The notes beneath the pieces are model-generated. The model was not told where the DNA came from, searched no databases, and was given only the letters and a program-made list of their open reading frames with translations. The translations under genes were made by a program, and so were the position numbers. Shown here in pieces: positions 15,294 to 24,275 of a DNA stretch of 42,773 nt. Location of the stretch: assembly GCA_022510585.1 (NCBI GenBank), contig JAFLTF010000009.1, positions 1 through 42,773 on the forward strand, in the 5' to 3' direction. Every line of letters begins with the position of its first letter. Position 1 is the stretch's first letter. The stretch comes from Lachnospiraceae bacterium (GTDB lineage Bacteria > Bacillota > Clostridia > Lachnospirales > Lachnospiraceae).

Positions 15294-16298
15294 ATGATAG
15301 ACGGAAATAAGGTATTATTCAGTGGAATGCAGGCAACGGGTTCATTGACGCTCGGTAATTATCTTGGTGCTTTGAAGAACTGGATCACACTCAGTGACGA
15401 GTATCAATGCTTCTATTCGGTTGTAGATCTTCATTCCATTACTGTCAGACAGGATCCTGCAGAGCTTAGAAAACGTGCAAGAAGTCTGCTCACTTTGTAT
15501 ATAGCGGCAGGACTTGATCCGGAGAAAAATTGTATTTATTATCAGTCTCATGTATCGGGACATGCTGAACTTGCATGGATCTTAAACTGTTTTACCTATA
15601 TGGGTGAACTGAATCGTATGACGCAATATAAAGATAAGTCTTCCAAACATGCGGATAATATCAATGCCGGATTGTTTACTTATCCCGTTTTGATGGCGGC
15701 TGACATCCTGCTTTATCAGGCGGATGTGGTTCCGGTGGGAAAAGACCAGATGCAGCACCTGGAGCTTACAAGAGACGTGGCACAGCGTTTTAATGCAATT
15801 TACGGTGATGTTTTTACGATACCGGAGCCTTATATCGGGAAAGCCGGAGCAAATATCAAGTCTTTGCAGAATCCCGAGAAAAAGATGTCGAAATCCGATG
15901 AGAATCCAAATGCAAGCATTTATCTGATGGATGATACGGATACTATCATTCGCAAGTTTAAACGTGCCGTAACCGATTCCGAAGCATGTGTCCGTTACTG
16001 CGAAGAACAGCCGGGAATCCGTAATCTGATCGATATCTATTGTTCCTGTACGGACAAGACTCCGCAGGAAGTAGAACGAGAGTTTGAAGGTAAGGGTTAC
16101 GGTGACTTTAAAATGGCGGTCGGAGAGTCTGTTGCGGATATCTTAAAACCCCTTCAGGAACGTTATGCAAAGCTTAGTCAGGATAAAGCCTATTTAGACG
16201 GCATTATTAAGGCAAATGCCGAAAAAGCCGGCTATTATGCAGGGAAAACCTTACGCAAGGTGCAGAAAAAAGTTGGTTTTCCCGAGAAGATTAGATAA
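15294..16298 (+). CDS. trpS: Tryptophanyl-tRNA synthetase
   Basis: A 334-residue class I synthetase that attaches Trp to tRNA-Trp. The N-terminal FSGMQATGSLTLGNYLGALK holds the HIGH-equivalent (TLGN), and PEKKMSKSDENP near residue 198 is the KMSKS loop. Further family signatures are MGELNRMTQYKDKS, NAGLFTYPVLMAADILLYQ and VPVGKDQMQHLELTRD. Length and motifs are normal. TTGGAGG lies 7 nt upstream of the ATG. It is transcribed alone from the promoter at 15219-15247 and faces the histidine phosphatase gene, whose stop is only 9 nt away. Confidence 0.97.
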   Translation: MIDGNKVLFSGMQATGSLTLGNYLGALKNWITLSDEYQCFYSVVDLHSITVRQDPAELRKRARSLLTLYIAAGLDPEKNCIYYQSHVSGHAELAWILNCFTYMGELNRMTQYKDKSSKHADNINAGLFTYPVLMAADILLYQADVVPVGKDQMQHLELTRDVAQRFNAIYGDVFTIPEPYIGKAGANIKSLQNPEKKMSKSDENPNASIYLMDDTDTIIRKFKRAVTDSEACVRYCEEQPGIRNLIDIYCSCTDKTPQEVEREFEGKGYGDFKMAVGESVADILKPLQERYAKLSQDKAYLDGIIKANAEKAGYYAGKTLRKVQKKVGFPEKIR

Positions 16299-16307
16299 TA
16301 TCGGTAA

Positions 16308-17039
16308 TCATTCATGAAAAGTGTCCGTAAAATATCCCGCCGCAGAAACCGGCTCGCTGCCATCGTGCAGATGTCTGGTATCTCCTACGACCTGAGCCCG
16401 AAACATTGCCTTACCGGGTATTCGTTCTTCTGTGGCAAGGATCGTAACGGAAGTAGGCGCAAGATAAAAACTATGTAACAGTACGGCAGGGGATATGCCA
16501 AGCAAATGACTCATCATAACACAAGTGATTCCCAGATGACAAAAAAATAAAATGGTTGCGTCCTGTCTTTCCGGTGTTTTTTCATGATTGGTAACATAGT
16601 AGTTGTGGAATCGTTTGTATCCGTATTTTTCTAATAATGCATCCAGATTGACACAGACATCTTCATAAGCCGGCAAGAGTTCCGGATTTGACTGATAAAT
16701 CTCCGTTTTTTTCCAGTTATGTCTGTCATACATATCCTCTATTTCTGTCCAATACTCTGGCATAAAGTCCCAAGGTACGCCATGTCTTCCGGTGACCGGG
16801 TCATCGATCATATAAGCAAATTCCTTAAGCCAGGGATAAGTGATACCTTCGCGTTTCAAATTCTCCAGAGAATAAGATGCAGTCTGTTTTGCGCGTCCTA
16901 AAGGAGAGCAATAGATATCAGTGATATCTTTCCATTCCGATACTCTCTTAGCCAGCAATTTTGCTTCACGTACTCCCTTTTCTGTCAAAGAATCATTCAT
17001 ATAGTCCGGATCTCCGTGTCTGATAAATATAATTCTCAT
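16308..17039 (-). CDS. Histidine phosphatase (phosphoglycerate-mutase superfamily) protein
   Basis: A 243-residue cytosolic protein of the histidine phosphatase superfamily. It begins MRIIFIRHGDPDY, with the catalytic RHG motif at residues 7-9. It has YCSPLGRAKQTA, the conserved SxxxRAxQTA element, and a second catalytic histidine in FFCHLGIT late in the protein. An acidic middle region (VPWDFMPEYWTEIEDMY) is not typical of glycolytic mutases, so it is probably a small-molecule phosphatase of unknown substrate. It is on the minus strand, convergent with trpS; AAAACCTCC on the plus strand just upstream of the ATG gives a GGAGG ribosome binding site. Confidence 0.9.
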   Translation of the reverse strand: MRIIFIRHGDPDYMNDSLTEKGVREAKLLAKRVSEWKDITDIYCSPLGRAKQTASYSLENLKREGITYPWLKEFAYMIDDPVTGRHGVPWDFMPEYWTEIEDMYDRHNWKKTEIYQSNPELLPAYEDVCVNLDALLEKYGYKRFHNYYVTNHEKTPERQDATILFFCHLGITCVMMSHLLGISPAVLLHSFYLAPTSVTILATEERIPGKAMFRAQVVGDTRHLHDGSEPVSAAGYFTDTFHE

Positions 17040-17161
17040 AAAAACCTCCGTTTTTACTATTTTTTTATAGTGTTCTTTCCTGCTTTGTTATATAATAACA
17101 TAGATACGAGTTATTAGGTAAAAATTTTAAAATAGGGTATTACAGACAGAGGAGGAAAAAC

Positions 17162-18160
17162 ATGTTTGATAAAAAAACGAATGCCGGGCAAAAACCGATT
17201 GGGAATATGCTTGGTAAGACTAGCGGCTTGATAAAACTGATTATTGCGCTTGTCCTTATATTTATCATTATTGGCAATTCTTATTATACAATTCAGGAAG
17301 AGGAACAGGCAGTTGTCTGTACCTTTGGTGCGCCCAAAGCGGTTACTGCGCCGGGATTGCATTTTAGAATTCCCTTTGTACAGACTGTAACAAAGGTAAA
17401 TACGACGATTCAGGGATTTGCAATCGGATATGCATTAGAAGGCGAAAGCGGTGATGTGGTAGATGATGCCATGATGATCACATCTGATTATAATTTTATT
17501 AATGTGGATTTTTATGCGGCTTATCGTGTAACGGATCCGGTCAAGGCTCTGTATGCATCGGAAGATCCGGTAGAAATCCTAAAAAATATTGCACAAAATT
17601 GTATCAGGACAACCATTGGCTCCTATACAGTGGACAGTGTGCTGACTACGGGAAAGAATGAAATCCAGGCAAATATTACTCAGATGATCTTAGAAAAATT
17701 AGAATCCTATGATATCGGTATTCAGCTGATCAGTATTACCATCCAGGATGCGGAGCCGCCTACAGAGGAAGTCAGCAATGCTTTTAAAGAAGTGGAAACC
17801 GCAAAACAAGGTAAGGAAACCGCTTTGAACAATGCCAATAAATATCGTAATGAGCAGATCCCGAACGCGGAAGCTAAGTCCGATGAAATCTTACAGAGTG
17901 CGGAAGCGGCGAAACAGGAGCGGATCAATGAGGCAAACGGTCAGGTTGCCAGATTTAATTCCATGTATCAGGAATATGTCAAATATCCGGAAGTGACCAA
18001 AAAAAGAATGTTTTATGAGGCAATGGAAAATGTATTGCCGGATATTAAGGTGATCATTGAAAGCTCAGACGGGACAACCAGTACCGTTCTGCCGCTTGAC
18101 AGTTTTGTAACAAATGAAAGTGCAGATACAAATGACAATGATACAGACGAAAAAGACTAG
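17162..18160 (+). CDS. hflK: SPFH protein HflK-like (FtsH protease modulator)
   Basis: A 332-residue membrane protein: a short cytoplasmic N-terminus, one transmembrane helix (about 20-42), and an SPFH domain beginning at EEEQAVVCTFGAPKAVTAPG and including GLHFRIPFVQTVTKV. A long alanine-, glutamate- and lysine-rich helical region near 210-270 fits the coiled-coil part of HflK. With HflC it forms a membrane cage that regulates FtsH proteolysis in E. coli; a similar role is presumed here. It is followed by hflC after 38 nt. GAGGAGG lies just upstream of the ATG. FtsH itself is not in the window. Confidence 0.88.
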   Translation: MFDKKTNAGQKPIGNMLGKTSGLIKLIIALVLIFIIIGNSYYTIQEEEQAVVCTFGAPKAVTAPGLHFRIPFVQTVTKVNTTIQGFAIGYALEGESGDVVDDAMMITSDYNFINVDFYAAYRVTDPVKALYASEDPVEILKNIAQNCIRTTIGSYTVDSVLTTGKNEIQANITQMILEKLESYDIGIQLISITIQDAEPPTEEVSNAFKEVETAKQGKETALNNANKYRNEQIPNAEAKSDEILQSAEAAKQERINEANGQVARFNSMYQEYVKYPEVTKKRMFYEAMENVLPDIKVIIESSDGTTSTVLPLDSFVTNESADTNDNDTDEKD

Positions 18161-18198
18161 CTTAGTATAGATTAAGTGAAAGGAATGGATTTATTAAT

Positions 18199-19260
18199 AT
18201 GATGAATCAAAATCAGACAAACGGAACAAATACGGAAAACGTAGAATATGAGAGATTTAATTCCGACGGAACAAAAAAGGGGACATCTAAAGAAAAAAAG
18301 ACCTCCGGAAAAATTCTGTTGTTTTTAATTGTTGCCGCCCTCATCATCGTCGGCGCCAATAGTATCGTCATTACCAAGGAAAATCAGTATAAACTGGTCA
18401 GACAATTCGGAAGGGTGGAGCGGGTCAATGCGCAGGCCGGACTCAGTTTTAAGATTCCTTTTATCGAATCCATAGATATCATCCCGAATCAGCTGTTGTT
18501 GTATGACCTTCCGGCTTCGGACGTCATCACCTCCGACAAGAAATCTATGATCGTGGACAGCTATGTTCTCTGGCAGATCAACGATCCCTTAGTTTTTGCC
18601 CAGACGCTCAGCTGTTCCGTATCCAACGCAGAAAGGCGCATCGATACCATTGTTTATAATGCGACCAAAAATACGATTTCCAATATGAAGCAGGATGAAG
18701 TTATCATGAGCCGCGACGGGAAAATGACCATTACGGTCAACGAAACGGAAAGTGATGTAATCAGCAATGATCTGGAGCTGCCTACAGAGACCAAAGAAGT
18801 CATTGACATCAAATCCTTAACGGAAGAGATCATGGAGCAGATAGGCCATATAGAGAGTCAATACGGAATTGAGATCGTAACGGTTGAAGTAAAAAAACTG
18901 GATCTGCCGGATGACAACAAACAGGCTGTTTACACCCGTATGATTTCCGAGCGGGAGAATATTGCGGCACAGTATACCGCAGAAGGAAAATCACAGGCAA
19001 AGATGATAGAAAATACAACGGATAAAGAAGTTGCAATCATGATCTCCGATGCGCAGGCTCGGGCGGAAGCAACGATTGCGGAAGGGGAAGCGGAATATAT
19101 GAGGATCCTTTCGGCTGCTTATTCCGACCCGGAGAAGACAGATTTTTACTCCTTTGTAAGGGCCATGGATGCCTTGGAGGAGAGTATGAACGGCAAGAAT
19201 AAAACCATTATTCTTTCCGATGATTCACCGATCGCACAGATCTTTAACGGAAAATATTAA
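18199..19260 (+). CDS. hflC: SPFH protein HflC-like (FtsH protease modulator)
   Basis: A 353-residue partner of HflK. A polar N-terminal region of about 45 residues rich in Asn, Lys and Thr precedes one transmembrane helix (ILLFLIVAALIIVGANSIVI). The SPFH domain follows: ENQYKLVRQFGRVERV, AGLSFKIPFIESID and the HflC-like IVDSYVLWQINDP. An insertion around residues 175-200 (MTITVNETESDVISNDLELP) makes it a little longer than E. coli HflC. A helical region (DAQARAEATIAEGEAEYMR) and FYSFVRAMDALEE follow. The start may be ATG 18199 or 18202. It is co-transcribed with hflK and leads into the TPR gene 27 nt later. Confidence 0.88.
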   Translation: MMNQNQTNGTNTENVEYERFNSDGTKKGTSKEKKTSGKILLFLIVAALIIVGANSIVITKENQYKLVRQFGRVERVNAQAGLSFKIPFIESIDIIPNQLLLYDLPASDVITSDKKSMIVDSYVLWQINDPLVFAQTLSCSVSNAERRIDTIVYNATKNTISNMKQDEVIMSRDGKMTITVNETESDVISNDLELPTETKEVIDIKSLTEEIMEQIGHIESQYGIEIVTVEVKKLDLPDDNKQAVYTRMISERENIAAQYTAEGKSQAKMIENTTDKEVAIMISDAQARAEATIAEGEAEYMRILSAAYSDPEKTDFYSFVRAMDALEESMNGKNKTIILSDDSPIAQIFNGKY

Positions 19261-19287
19261 GAATATAATCATGTGTCGGAGGTATCC

Positions 19288-20145
19288 ATGGATATTCAGG
19301 CTTTTTTTACACAACTGGATCAATATTTTGCCGGAAACGAGATCGATAAAGCAGATTCCTTTTTATGTGCCTCTCTGGAGCAGGCAAAAGATGAGAAGGA
19401 TTATGGGGCTTATATTACCATTTGCAATGAAATGATAGGCTTTTACAGAAGTGTATCCGAATTCAGGAAAGCATTTGATGCTGCGGAGGATGTGCTGCTT
19501 TTGATGGAGGAGCTGCAGATGGACCGGTCGGAACATTTTGCCACAACTTTATTAAATACTGCAACGGCTTACCGCGCAGCGGGAAACTATAAGCAGGCAT
19601 ATGTATATTATGAGCAGGCTCTGCAGATCTATGACGGGCTGATTCCTCCGAAAGATTACCGTTATGCGGGACTGTATAATAATATGAGCATTTTGCTGGA
19701 AAAAATGGATCGTAATGCAGAGGCTGTGATTTATGCGGAGAAAGCGCTGGATATCATCGAAAATTTGGAGCATAGTGAAATGGAGACCGCAACGACTCTG
19801 ACCAATCTGGCTCTGCTTTTGTTCAAAACCTCGGAATATCCGAAGGCCCGAAAACTATTGGAGCGGGCTCTTGATTTATTCGAACAAAGCGGTGAAGCTA
19901 CGGATGCTCACTATAGCGGAGCTTTGGCGGGCATCGGTGAGGCATATTATCATATGCAGGAATATGATAAATCACTGGAAGCATATAAGAAAGCTTTGCA
20001 GGAAGTGGAAAAACATTTCGGCAGGAACCTAAGCTACGCCGTTTTGTGCGAGAATTGCGCAGCTGTCTACGGTGCATTGGGAGAGACAAAGATGCAGGAT
20101 GAATATCGGCAGGCTGCGGAAGAGATCAAAGCGAAGCTACAGTAA
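19288..20145 (+). CDS. Tetratricopeptide repeat protein
   Basis: A 285-residue soluble protein starting MDIQAFF. The ATG at 19288 is preferred over the GTG at 19273 because CGGAGG sits 6 nt upstream. It is almost all helix-turn-helix TPR units: LLNTATAYRAAGNYKQAYVY, YNNMSILLEKMDRNAEAVIY, TTLTNLALLLFKTSEYPKAR and GIGEAYYHMQEYDKSLEAYK, so at least five repeats. It resembles kinesin-light-chain-type TPR proteins. It probably acts as a protein-binding scaffold. The DUF4037 gene follows by 32 nt, so the two likely work together; the partner is not known. Confidence 0.88.
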   Translation: MDIQAFFTQLDQYFAGNEIDKADSFLCASLEQAKDEKDYGAYITICNEMIGFYRSVSEFRKAFDAAEDVLLLMEELQMDRSEHFATTLLNTATAYRAAGNYKQAYVYYEQALQIYDGLIPPKDYRYAGLYNNMSILLEKMDRNAEAVIYAEKALDIIENLEHSEMETATTLTNLALLLFKTSEYPKARKLLERALDLFEQSGEATDAHYSGALAGIGEAYYHMQEYDKSLEAYKKALQEVEKHFGRNLSYAVLCENCAAVYGALGETKMQDEYRQAAEEIKAKLQ

Positions 20146-20177
20146 AGACAGATGGAGTGAAAGGCAGGGCTGTTCAT

Positions 20178-21125
20178 ATGAAAGGACTGGAACTGTCAAG
20201 ACGATATTATGAGACCTACGGAAAGAGTATATTTTTGCAGTTTCCACAGTTAGAGGAAGAATATGCCGCCGGACTGGTGGGACGGGGATCGGAATGTTTC
20301 GGATTTGATGATGAAATCTCAAAAGACCATGATTACGGACCTTCTTTCTGTATCTGGCTGAGAAGAGACATTTATGAACGTTACGGGAAAATCCTGCAGG
20401 AAGCTTATGATGCCATGCCCCGCGAATTTATGGGATTTCCCGGACGAAAAACGATGGAGACCGGACAGAACCGGGTAGGCGTTTTGTGTATAGAGGATTT
20501 CTATTATGGCCTGCTTGGAATAGATCATGCTCCGGAAACGAACTTAGAATGGCTTGCCCTTGCAAGCAGCAATCTTGCCACTGCTACAAACGGAGAGGTC
20601 TTTGAAGACCGTCAGGGCACCTTCAGCGAAATCAGAAAGGGACTGCTTGCTTATTATCCGGAAGATGTCAGGCTTAAGAAAATAGTAGCCTGTATGGCAA
20701 GGGCGTCCAGAGCCGGGCAGTATAATTATGCCAGAGCTATGAAACGGGGAGAGCGGGTTGCTGCGGAACTTTTTCTGCATGAGTTTATAAAGGAGATCAT
20801 GTCTTTAGTCTATTTGCTGAATCGGAAATATGCGCCATTCGATAAATGGATTCACAGAGGGATGGAGCAGCTTTCTGTCTGCTTTGAGATCGGTGATATG
20901 ATCAATCTTTTTTATCGGGTAAAAGATGTGGAAACGGCATGGCAGAAGGATGGAATGGATGACAGAGTTTTGATCATCGAGGCAATCTGTAATATCATTG
21001 TACAGGAATTGAATGCACAGGGTTTATCGAATTTAGAGGACAATTTTCTGCAAAGCCATCTTCCTGTGATAACCGCGAAGATACAGGATGAAAAACTAAG
21101 GAATATGCAGTTTTTAGAAGGATGA
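20178..21125 (+). CDS. DUF4037 protein, nucleotidyltransferase-fold
   Basis: A 315-residue protein from ATG 20178; the GTG at 20157 in the ORF track is a weaker start, and AGGCAGG lies about 9 nt before the ATG. The GRGSECFGFDDEISKDHDYG segment near residue 40 resembles the GS-x-(n)-D-x-S-D-x-D active site of nucleotidyltransferases, with Asp residues placed to bind metal. The rest is mostly helical, including a DUF4037-type segment around FMGFPGRKT. Substrate is unknown; antibiotic or protein nucleotidylation are guesses only. It is encoded directly after a TPR protein and overlaps the next gene as ATGA, suggesting one transcript from hflK onwards. Confidence 0.78.
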   Translation: MKGLELSRRYYETYGKSIFLQFPQLEEEYAAGLVGRGSECFGFDDEISKDHDYGPSFCIWLRRDIYERYGKILQEAYDAMPREFMGFPGRKTMETGQNRVGVLCIEDFYYGLLGIDHAPETNLEWLALASSNLATATNGEVFEDRQGTFSEIRKGLLAYYPEDVRLKKIVACMARASRAGQYNYARAMKRGERVAAELFLHEFIKEIMSLVYLLNRKYAPFDKWIHRGMEQLSVCFEIGDMINLFYRVKDVETAWQKDGMDDRVLIIEAICNIIVQELNAQGLSNLEDNFLQSHLPVITAKIQDEKLRNMQFLEG

Positions 21126-21646
21126 TATTGAAACATATGTTCGATTATGATATGATGGGAACAGAGAAAAAGAAGTCTATGACCAAAGCGGACATATGGT
21201 TTTTGTTCGTACTTTTGGCAATCGCTTTGATAATGCTGCTTTTCTTTCATTTGATTCGTGTACAGGGGAGTTATGCACAGATTTCTTATGACGGCAGGGT
21301 TTTATACCGTATTTCTCTTTTGCAAAGCGATGTAAGATATTATCTTCTGTCAGAGCAGTCGCCTGTGCAGGATAGAGAGGATGGGATGTCTATCCGGGAA
21401 CTGTCGGAGGAAGAGTGGGAAAAAACGGCCGGGAGTTTGGCGAATGAGGATAACGATGGCAATTATAATGTTTTAGTGTGCCGGGACGGAGAAATACAAA
21501 TGATACAAAGCAACTGTCCGGATCTGATCTGCGTACACCACGGCGCCGTCTCAAAAACCGGAGAAAACATTATCTGTCTTCCTCATAAAGTGGTTATTGA
21601 AATAGCGGGCGGACAAAAGCAGAAATTGGACGGAGTGGTATATTGA
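21122..21646 (+). CDS. NusG domain II-containing membrane protein
   Basis: A 174-residue protein with one transmembrane helix (about residues 30-50, IWFLFVLLAIALIMLLFFHL) and an extracytoplasmic NusG_II-like domain: SYAQISYDGRVLYRI, then the Cys-containing CPDLICVHHG, with GENIICLPHKVVIEI near the end. The CxxxxCxxHG and ICLPHK elements recur in this family and may bind a metal or cofactor. The start at 21122 follows AGAAGG with no spacer, so TTG 21128 is also possible. It overlaps the DUF4037 stop and the next gene. Paired NusG_II and Gx-type genes occur in flavin-based extracellular electron transfer loci (EetA/EetB) as I recall, so a redox role is possible. Confidence 0.8.
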   Translation: MILKHMFDYDMMGTEKKKSMTKADIWFLFVLLAIALIMLLFFHLIRVQGSYAQISYDGRVLYRISLLQSDVRYYLLSEQSPVQDREDGMSIRELSEEEWEKTAGSLANEDNDGNYNVLVCRDGEIQMIQSNCPDLICVHHGAVSKTGENIICLPHKVVIEIAGGQKQKLDGVVY

Positions 21647-22149
21647 TGAAAAGAAAAACCGTTTTGCTTGGTTTTCTATTGGCATTGTCCATGATCTTAT
21701 CCTACATAGAATCGATTCTTCCATTGAGTATCGGTATTCCGGGTGTGAAGATCGGGCTGCCGAATCTTGTGGTGGTTCTTTTGCTATATTTATATGGCGG
21801 AAAAGATGCGATCCTGGTAAATTCACTGCGCATTCTGCTTACCGGATTTTTATTCGGAAATTTATCTTCGATTTTATATGCGTTTTCAGGCGCTGTTTTC
21901 AGTTTTTGTATCATGCTTTTTTTATATAAAACGAAGCGTTTTTCGGTTGTAGGAGTCAGTGTCGGCGGCGGTGTTTTTCACAATATCGGTCAGATGCTCA
22001 TAGCAGTGTTTGTAGTAGAAACCTATGCACCGGTATTCTATCTGCCATATCTGCTGATTGCCGGCGTGATAGCGGGTTTTTTGATCGGGATCGTGAGTGC
22101 ACGGGTGATGCCTTATGCAGAGAGGCATATCCGAACCGGGAAATCATAA
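21646..22149 (+). CDS. Gx transporter / heptaprenyl diphosphate synthase component I family membrane protein
   Basis: A 167-residue integral membrane protein with about five helices. It starts at ATG 21646, which overlaps the upstream stop as TGATG. Family features are GFLLALSMILSYIESILPL, the PGVKIGLPNLVVV segment, LRILLTGFLFGN and FHNIGQMLIAVFVV. Annotation pipelines call this family a heptaprenyl diphosphate synthase component, but its sequence shape fits an ECF S-component-like small-molecule transporter. With the NusG_II protein it may supply or bind a lipid-soluble redox cofactor. That is inference. Confidence 0.82.
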   Translation: MKRKTVLLGFLLALSMILSYIESILPLSIGIPGVKIGLPNLVVVLLLYLYGGKDAILVNSLRILLTGFLFGNLSSILYAFSGAVFSFCIMLFLYKTKRFSVVGVSVGGGVFHNIGQMLIAVFVVETYAPVFYLPYLLIAGVIAGFLIGIVSARVMPYAERHIRTGKS

Positions 22150-22176
22150 CCATTTAGAAAAATATAGGAGGTAGTT

Positions 22177-22782
22177 ATGTACGCCTATTTAAAAGGAACC
22201 GTAGAGGAAATCACGGAGGACAATCTGGTCCTGGAAGTCAATCAGATCGGTTATAACATCAAAATATCTTCAAGAACTGCCGATTCCATCGGCAAGACAG
22301 GCAGTTTTTTGAAAATATACACTTATACGCTTGTCAGAGAGGATTCTTTCAGCTTATACGGGTTCTTGACCAGGGATGACCTGGAAATATTTAAAAAATT
22401 GATCACTGTCAACGGTATCGGTCCAAAGGGCGGGCTTGCCATTTTATCTGTTATGAGCGCCGACGAGCTGCGTTTTGCCATTCTTGCGGGGGATGCCAAG
22501 GCGATCTCCAAAGCACCCGGAGTAGGAGCTAAGACTGCGGAACGTGTAATTCTGGATTTAAAAGATAAGATTTCTTTAGAGGATGCTTTAGGACCAAAAG
22601 AAAGTATTTCCTTAGGCTCATTGTCCGGCGACGATGCCGTGAATGAAAAAAACGAAGCAGTGGAAGCATTGGTGGCGCTGGGATACTCGGCAGCCGAAGC
22701 ATTGAGAGCAGTCAAACAGGTAGAGATCACAGAAAACACTACGGTAGAAGAGATTCTGAAGGCATCGTTGAAATATATGTAA
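22177..22782 (+). CDS. ruvA: Holliday junction DNA helicase RuvA
   Basis: A 201-residue protein starting MYAYLKGTVEEITEDNLVLE, the OB-fold domain I. Two helix-hairpin-helix motifs follow: FKKLITVNGIGPKGGLAILS and AISKAPGVGAKTAERVILDLK. The C-terminal domain III (DAVNEKNEAVEALVALGYSA and onward) contacts RuvB. It binds four-way DNA junctions as a tetramer and guides RuvB-driven branch migration. AGGAGG lies upstream, and ruvB starts 15 nt after its stop. RuvC is not in the window, which is normal for Firmicutes, which use RecU. Confidence 0.97.
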   Translation: MYAYLKGTVEEITEDNLVLEVNQIGYNIKISSRTADSIGKTGSFLKIYTYTLVREDSFSLYGFLTRDDLEIFKKLITVNGIGPKGGLAILSVMSADELRFAILAGDAKAISKAPGVGAKTAERVILDLKDKISLEDALGPKESISLGSLSGDDAVNEKNEAVEALVALGYSAAEALRAVKQVEITENTTVEEILKASLKYM

Positions 22783-22797
22783 TATAGAGGAGCAGAT

Positions 22798-23796
22798 ATG
22801 ACGAATAGAATTATCGAAACGAATCTGATGGAAGAGGATATCAAAATCGAAGGATCTTTACGCCCTCAAACTCTTGATGACTACATTGGTCAATCAAAGA
22901 TCAAGGAAAATCTGAGAATCTATATCGAAGCGGCGAAACAGCGTCACGATTCTTTGGATCATGTATTGTTTTATGGACCTCCCGGACTTGGAAAAACCAC
23001 ATTGGCAGGCATTATTGCCAATGAGATGGGCGTCAATATGAAAGTGAGCAGCGGTCCTGCAATCGAAAAACCGGGTGAAATGGCTGCTATCTTAAATAAT
23101 TTGCAGGAAGGAGACCTTCTCTTTGTAGATGAGATACACAGATTGAACAGACAGGTGGAGGAAGTGCTGTATCCGGCAATGGAGGATTTCGTTATTGATA
23201 TCATGATCGGAAAAGGCGCTTCGGCACGTTCCATACGCCTGGATCTTCCGCATTTTACTCTGGTTGGCGCTACCACAAGAGCGGGACTTCTTAGTGCGCC
23301 GCTGCGGGATCGGTTCGGGGTGATCCATCATCTTGAATTTTATTCTGTGGAAGAACTGAAATGGATCATTCTTCATTCCGCAAAGATTTTGGGAGTTTCG
23401 ATAGAGGAAAAAGGCGCTTTGGAACTTGCCAGAAGAAGCCGGGGCACACCTCGTCTTGCCAACCGCATCTTAAAGAGGGTTCGTGATTTTGCGCAGGTAA
23501 AATACGACGGCGTGATCACAGAGGAAGTTGCAAATATTGCTTTGGATTTATTGGAAGTTGATAAATTGGGCTTAGATCATATCGATCGAAATATTTTATT
23601 GACGATGATCGATAAATTTAAGGGCGGTCCGGTAGGTTTGGATACATTAGCGGCGGCAATCGGAGAAGATGCTGGTACATTAGAAGATGTATATGAACCT
23701 TATCTACTGAAAAACGGCTTTTTAAACAGGACGCCCAGAGGGCGTATGGTAACAGATATTGCATATCATCATTTAGGACTTGAAATTCCATCGTAA
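22798..23796 (+). CDS. ruvB: Holliday junction DNA helicase RuvB
   Basis: A 332-residue AAA+ motor. It has the RuvB opening [12 protein letters not shown], Walker [10 protein letters not shown] (about residue 60), Walker B-type [13 protein letters not shown] (about 111), sensor [20 protein letters not shown] with the arginine finger region (about 160-175) and a C-terminal winged helix ([20 protein letters not shown]). Length and motifs are complete. It drives branch migration with RuvA, encoded 15 nt upstream. Its last 17 bases contain the -35 box of the zapA promoter. Confidence 0.98.
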   Translation: MTNRIIETNLMEEDIKIEGSLRPQTLDDYIGQSKIKENLRIYIEAAKQRHDSLDHVLFYGPPGLGKTTLAGIIANEMGVNMKVSSGPAIEKPGEMAAILNNLQEGDLLFVDEIHRLNRQVEEVLYPAMEDFVIDIMIGKGASARSIRLDLPHFTLVGATTRAGLLSAPLRDRFGVIHHLEFYSVEELKWIILHSAKILGVSIEEKGALELARRSRGTPRLANRILKRVRDFAQVKYDGVITEEVANIALDLLEVDKLGLDHIDRNILLTMIDKFKGGPVGLDTLAAAIGEDAGTLEDVYEPYLLKNGFLNRTPRGRMVTDIAYHHLGLEIPS

Positions 23797-23808
23797 GCTA
23801 TATATAAT
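23780..23808 (+). promoter_or_regulatory. Sigma-A-type promoter of zapA
   Basis: TTGAAA (23780-23785) lies in the 3' end of ruvB and TATAAT (23803-23808) just beyond it, with 17 bases between. The predicted start is near 23815, about 50 nt before the zapA ATG. zapA can therefore be expressed separately from ruvAB. Confidence 0.65.
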
Positions 23809-23864
23809 AAATATTGTATCAATTATTAAGATGAGGGCATATTTTGTATTCGGAGGATGAGCCA

Positions 23865-24272
23865 ATGTCAATGAAAACGGATACGGAGGTTATTATCGGC
23901 GGTAAAGTCTTTACTTTAAGCGGTTATGAAAGTGAAGAGTACTTACAAAAAGTCGCTTCGTATATTAATAATAAGGTAACTGAATATGGTCAGGTTGACA
24001 GTTTCAGAAGGCAGCCGTTAGATATGCAGAATGTGCTTTTGCAATTGAATATTGCGGATGATTACTTTAAGGCAAAGCAGCAGATCAGTCTTTTAGAAGA
24101 AGAATTAAAAAGCAAAGAGAAAGAAATGTATGATTTGAAGCACGATTTGATCGCTTCCCAGATGAAACTGGAAAATACGGAAAGAGATATGGAAAAACTA
24201 AAAAAAGAGGCAGATGAGAATGCAAAGAATATCATTCGGTTGGAAACGCAATTAAAGGAATTGAAAAAATAG
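23865..24272 (+). CDS. zapA: Cell division protein ZapA
   Basis: A 135-residue protein. I start it at ATG 23865 because CGGAGGA lies 7 nt upstream; the TTG at 23844 precedes that site. Residues 1 to about 70 form the ZapA globular head (TEVIIGGKVFTLSGYESEEY, QKVASYINNKV). Residues 70-135 are a long coiled coil rich in Lys, Glu and Leu. Typical ZapA is nearer 85-110 residues, so the coil is extended. ZapA bundles FtsZ filaments at midcell. The gene has its own promoter and a strong terminator, so it is monocistronic or nearly so. Confidence 0.9.
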   Translation: MSMKTDTEVIIGGKVFTLSGYESEEYLQKVASYINNKVTEYGQVDSFRRQPLDMQNVLLQLNIADDYFKAKQQISLLEEELKSKEKEMYDLKHDLIASQMKLENTERDMEKLKKEADENAKNIIRLETQLKELKK

Positions 24273-24275
24273 TGC

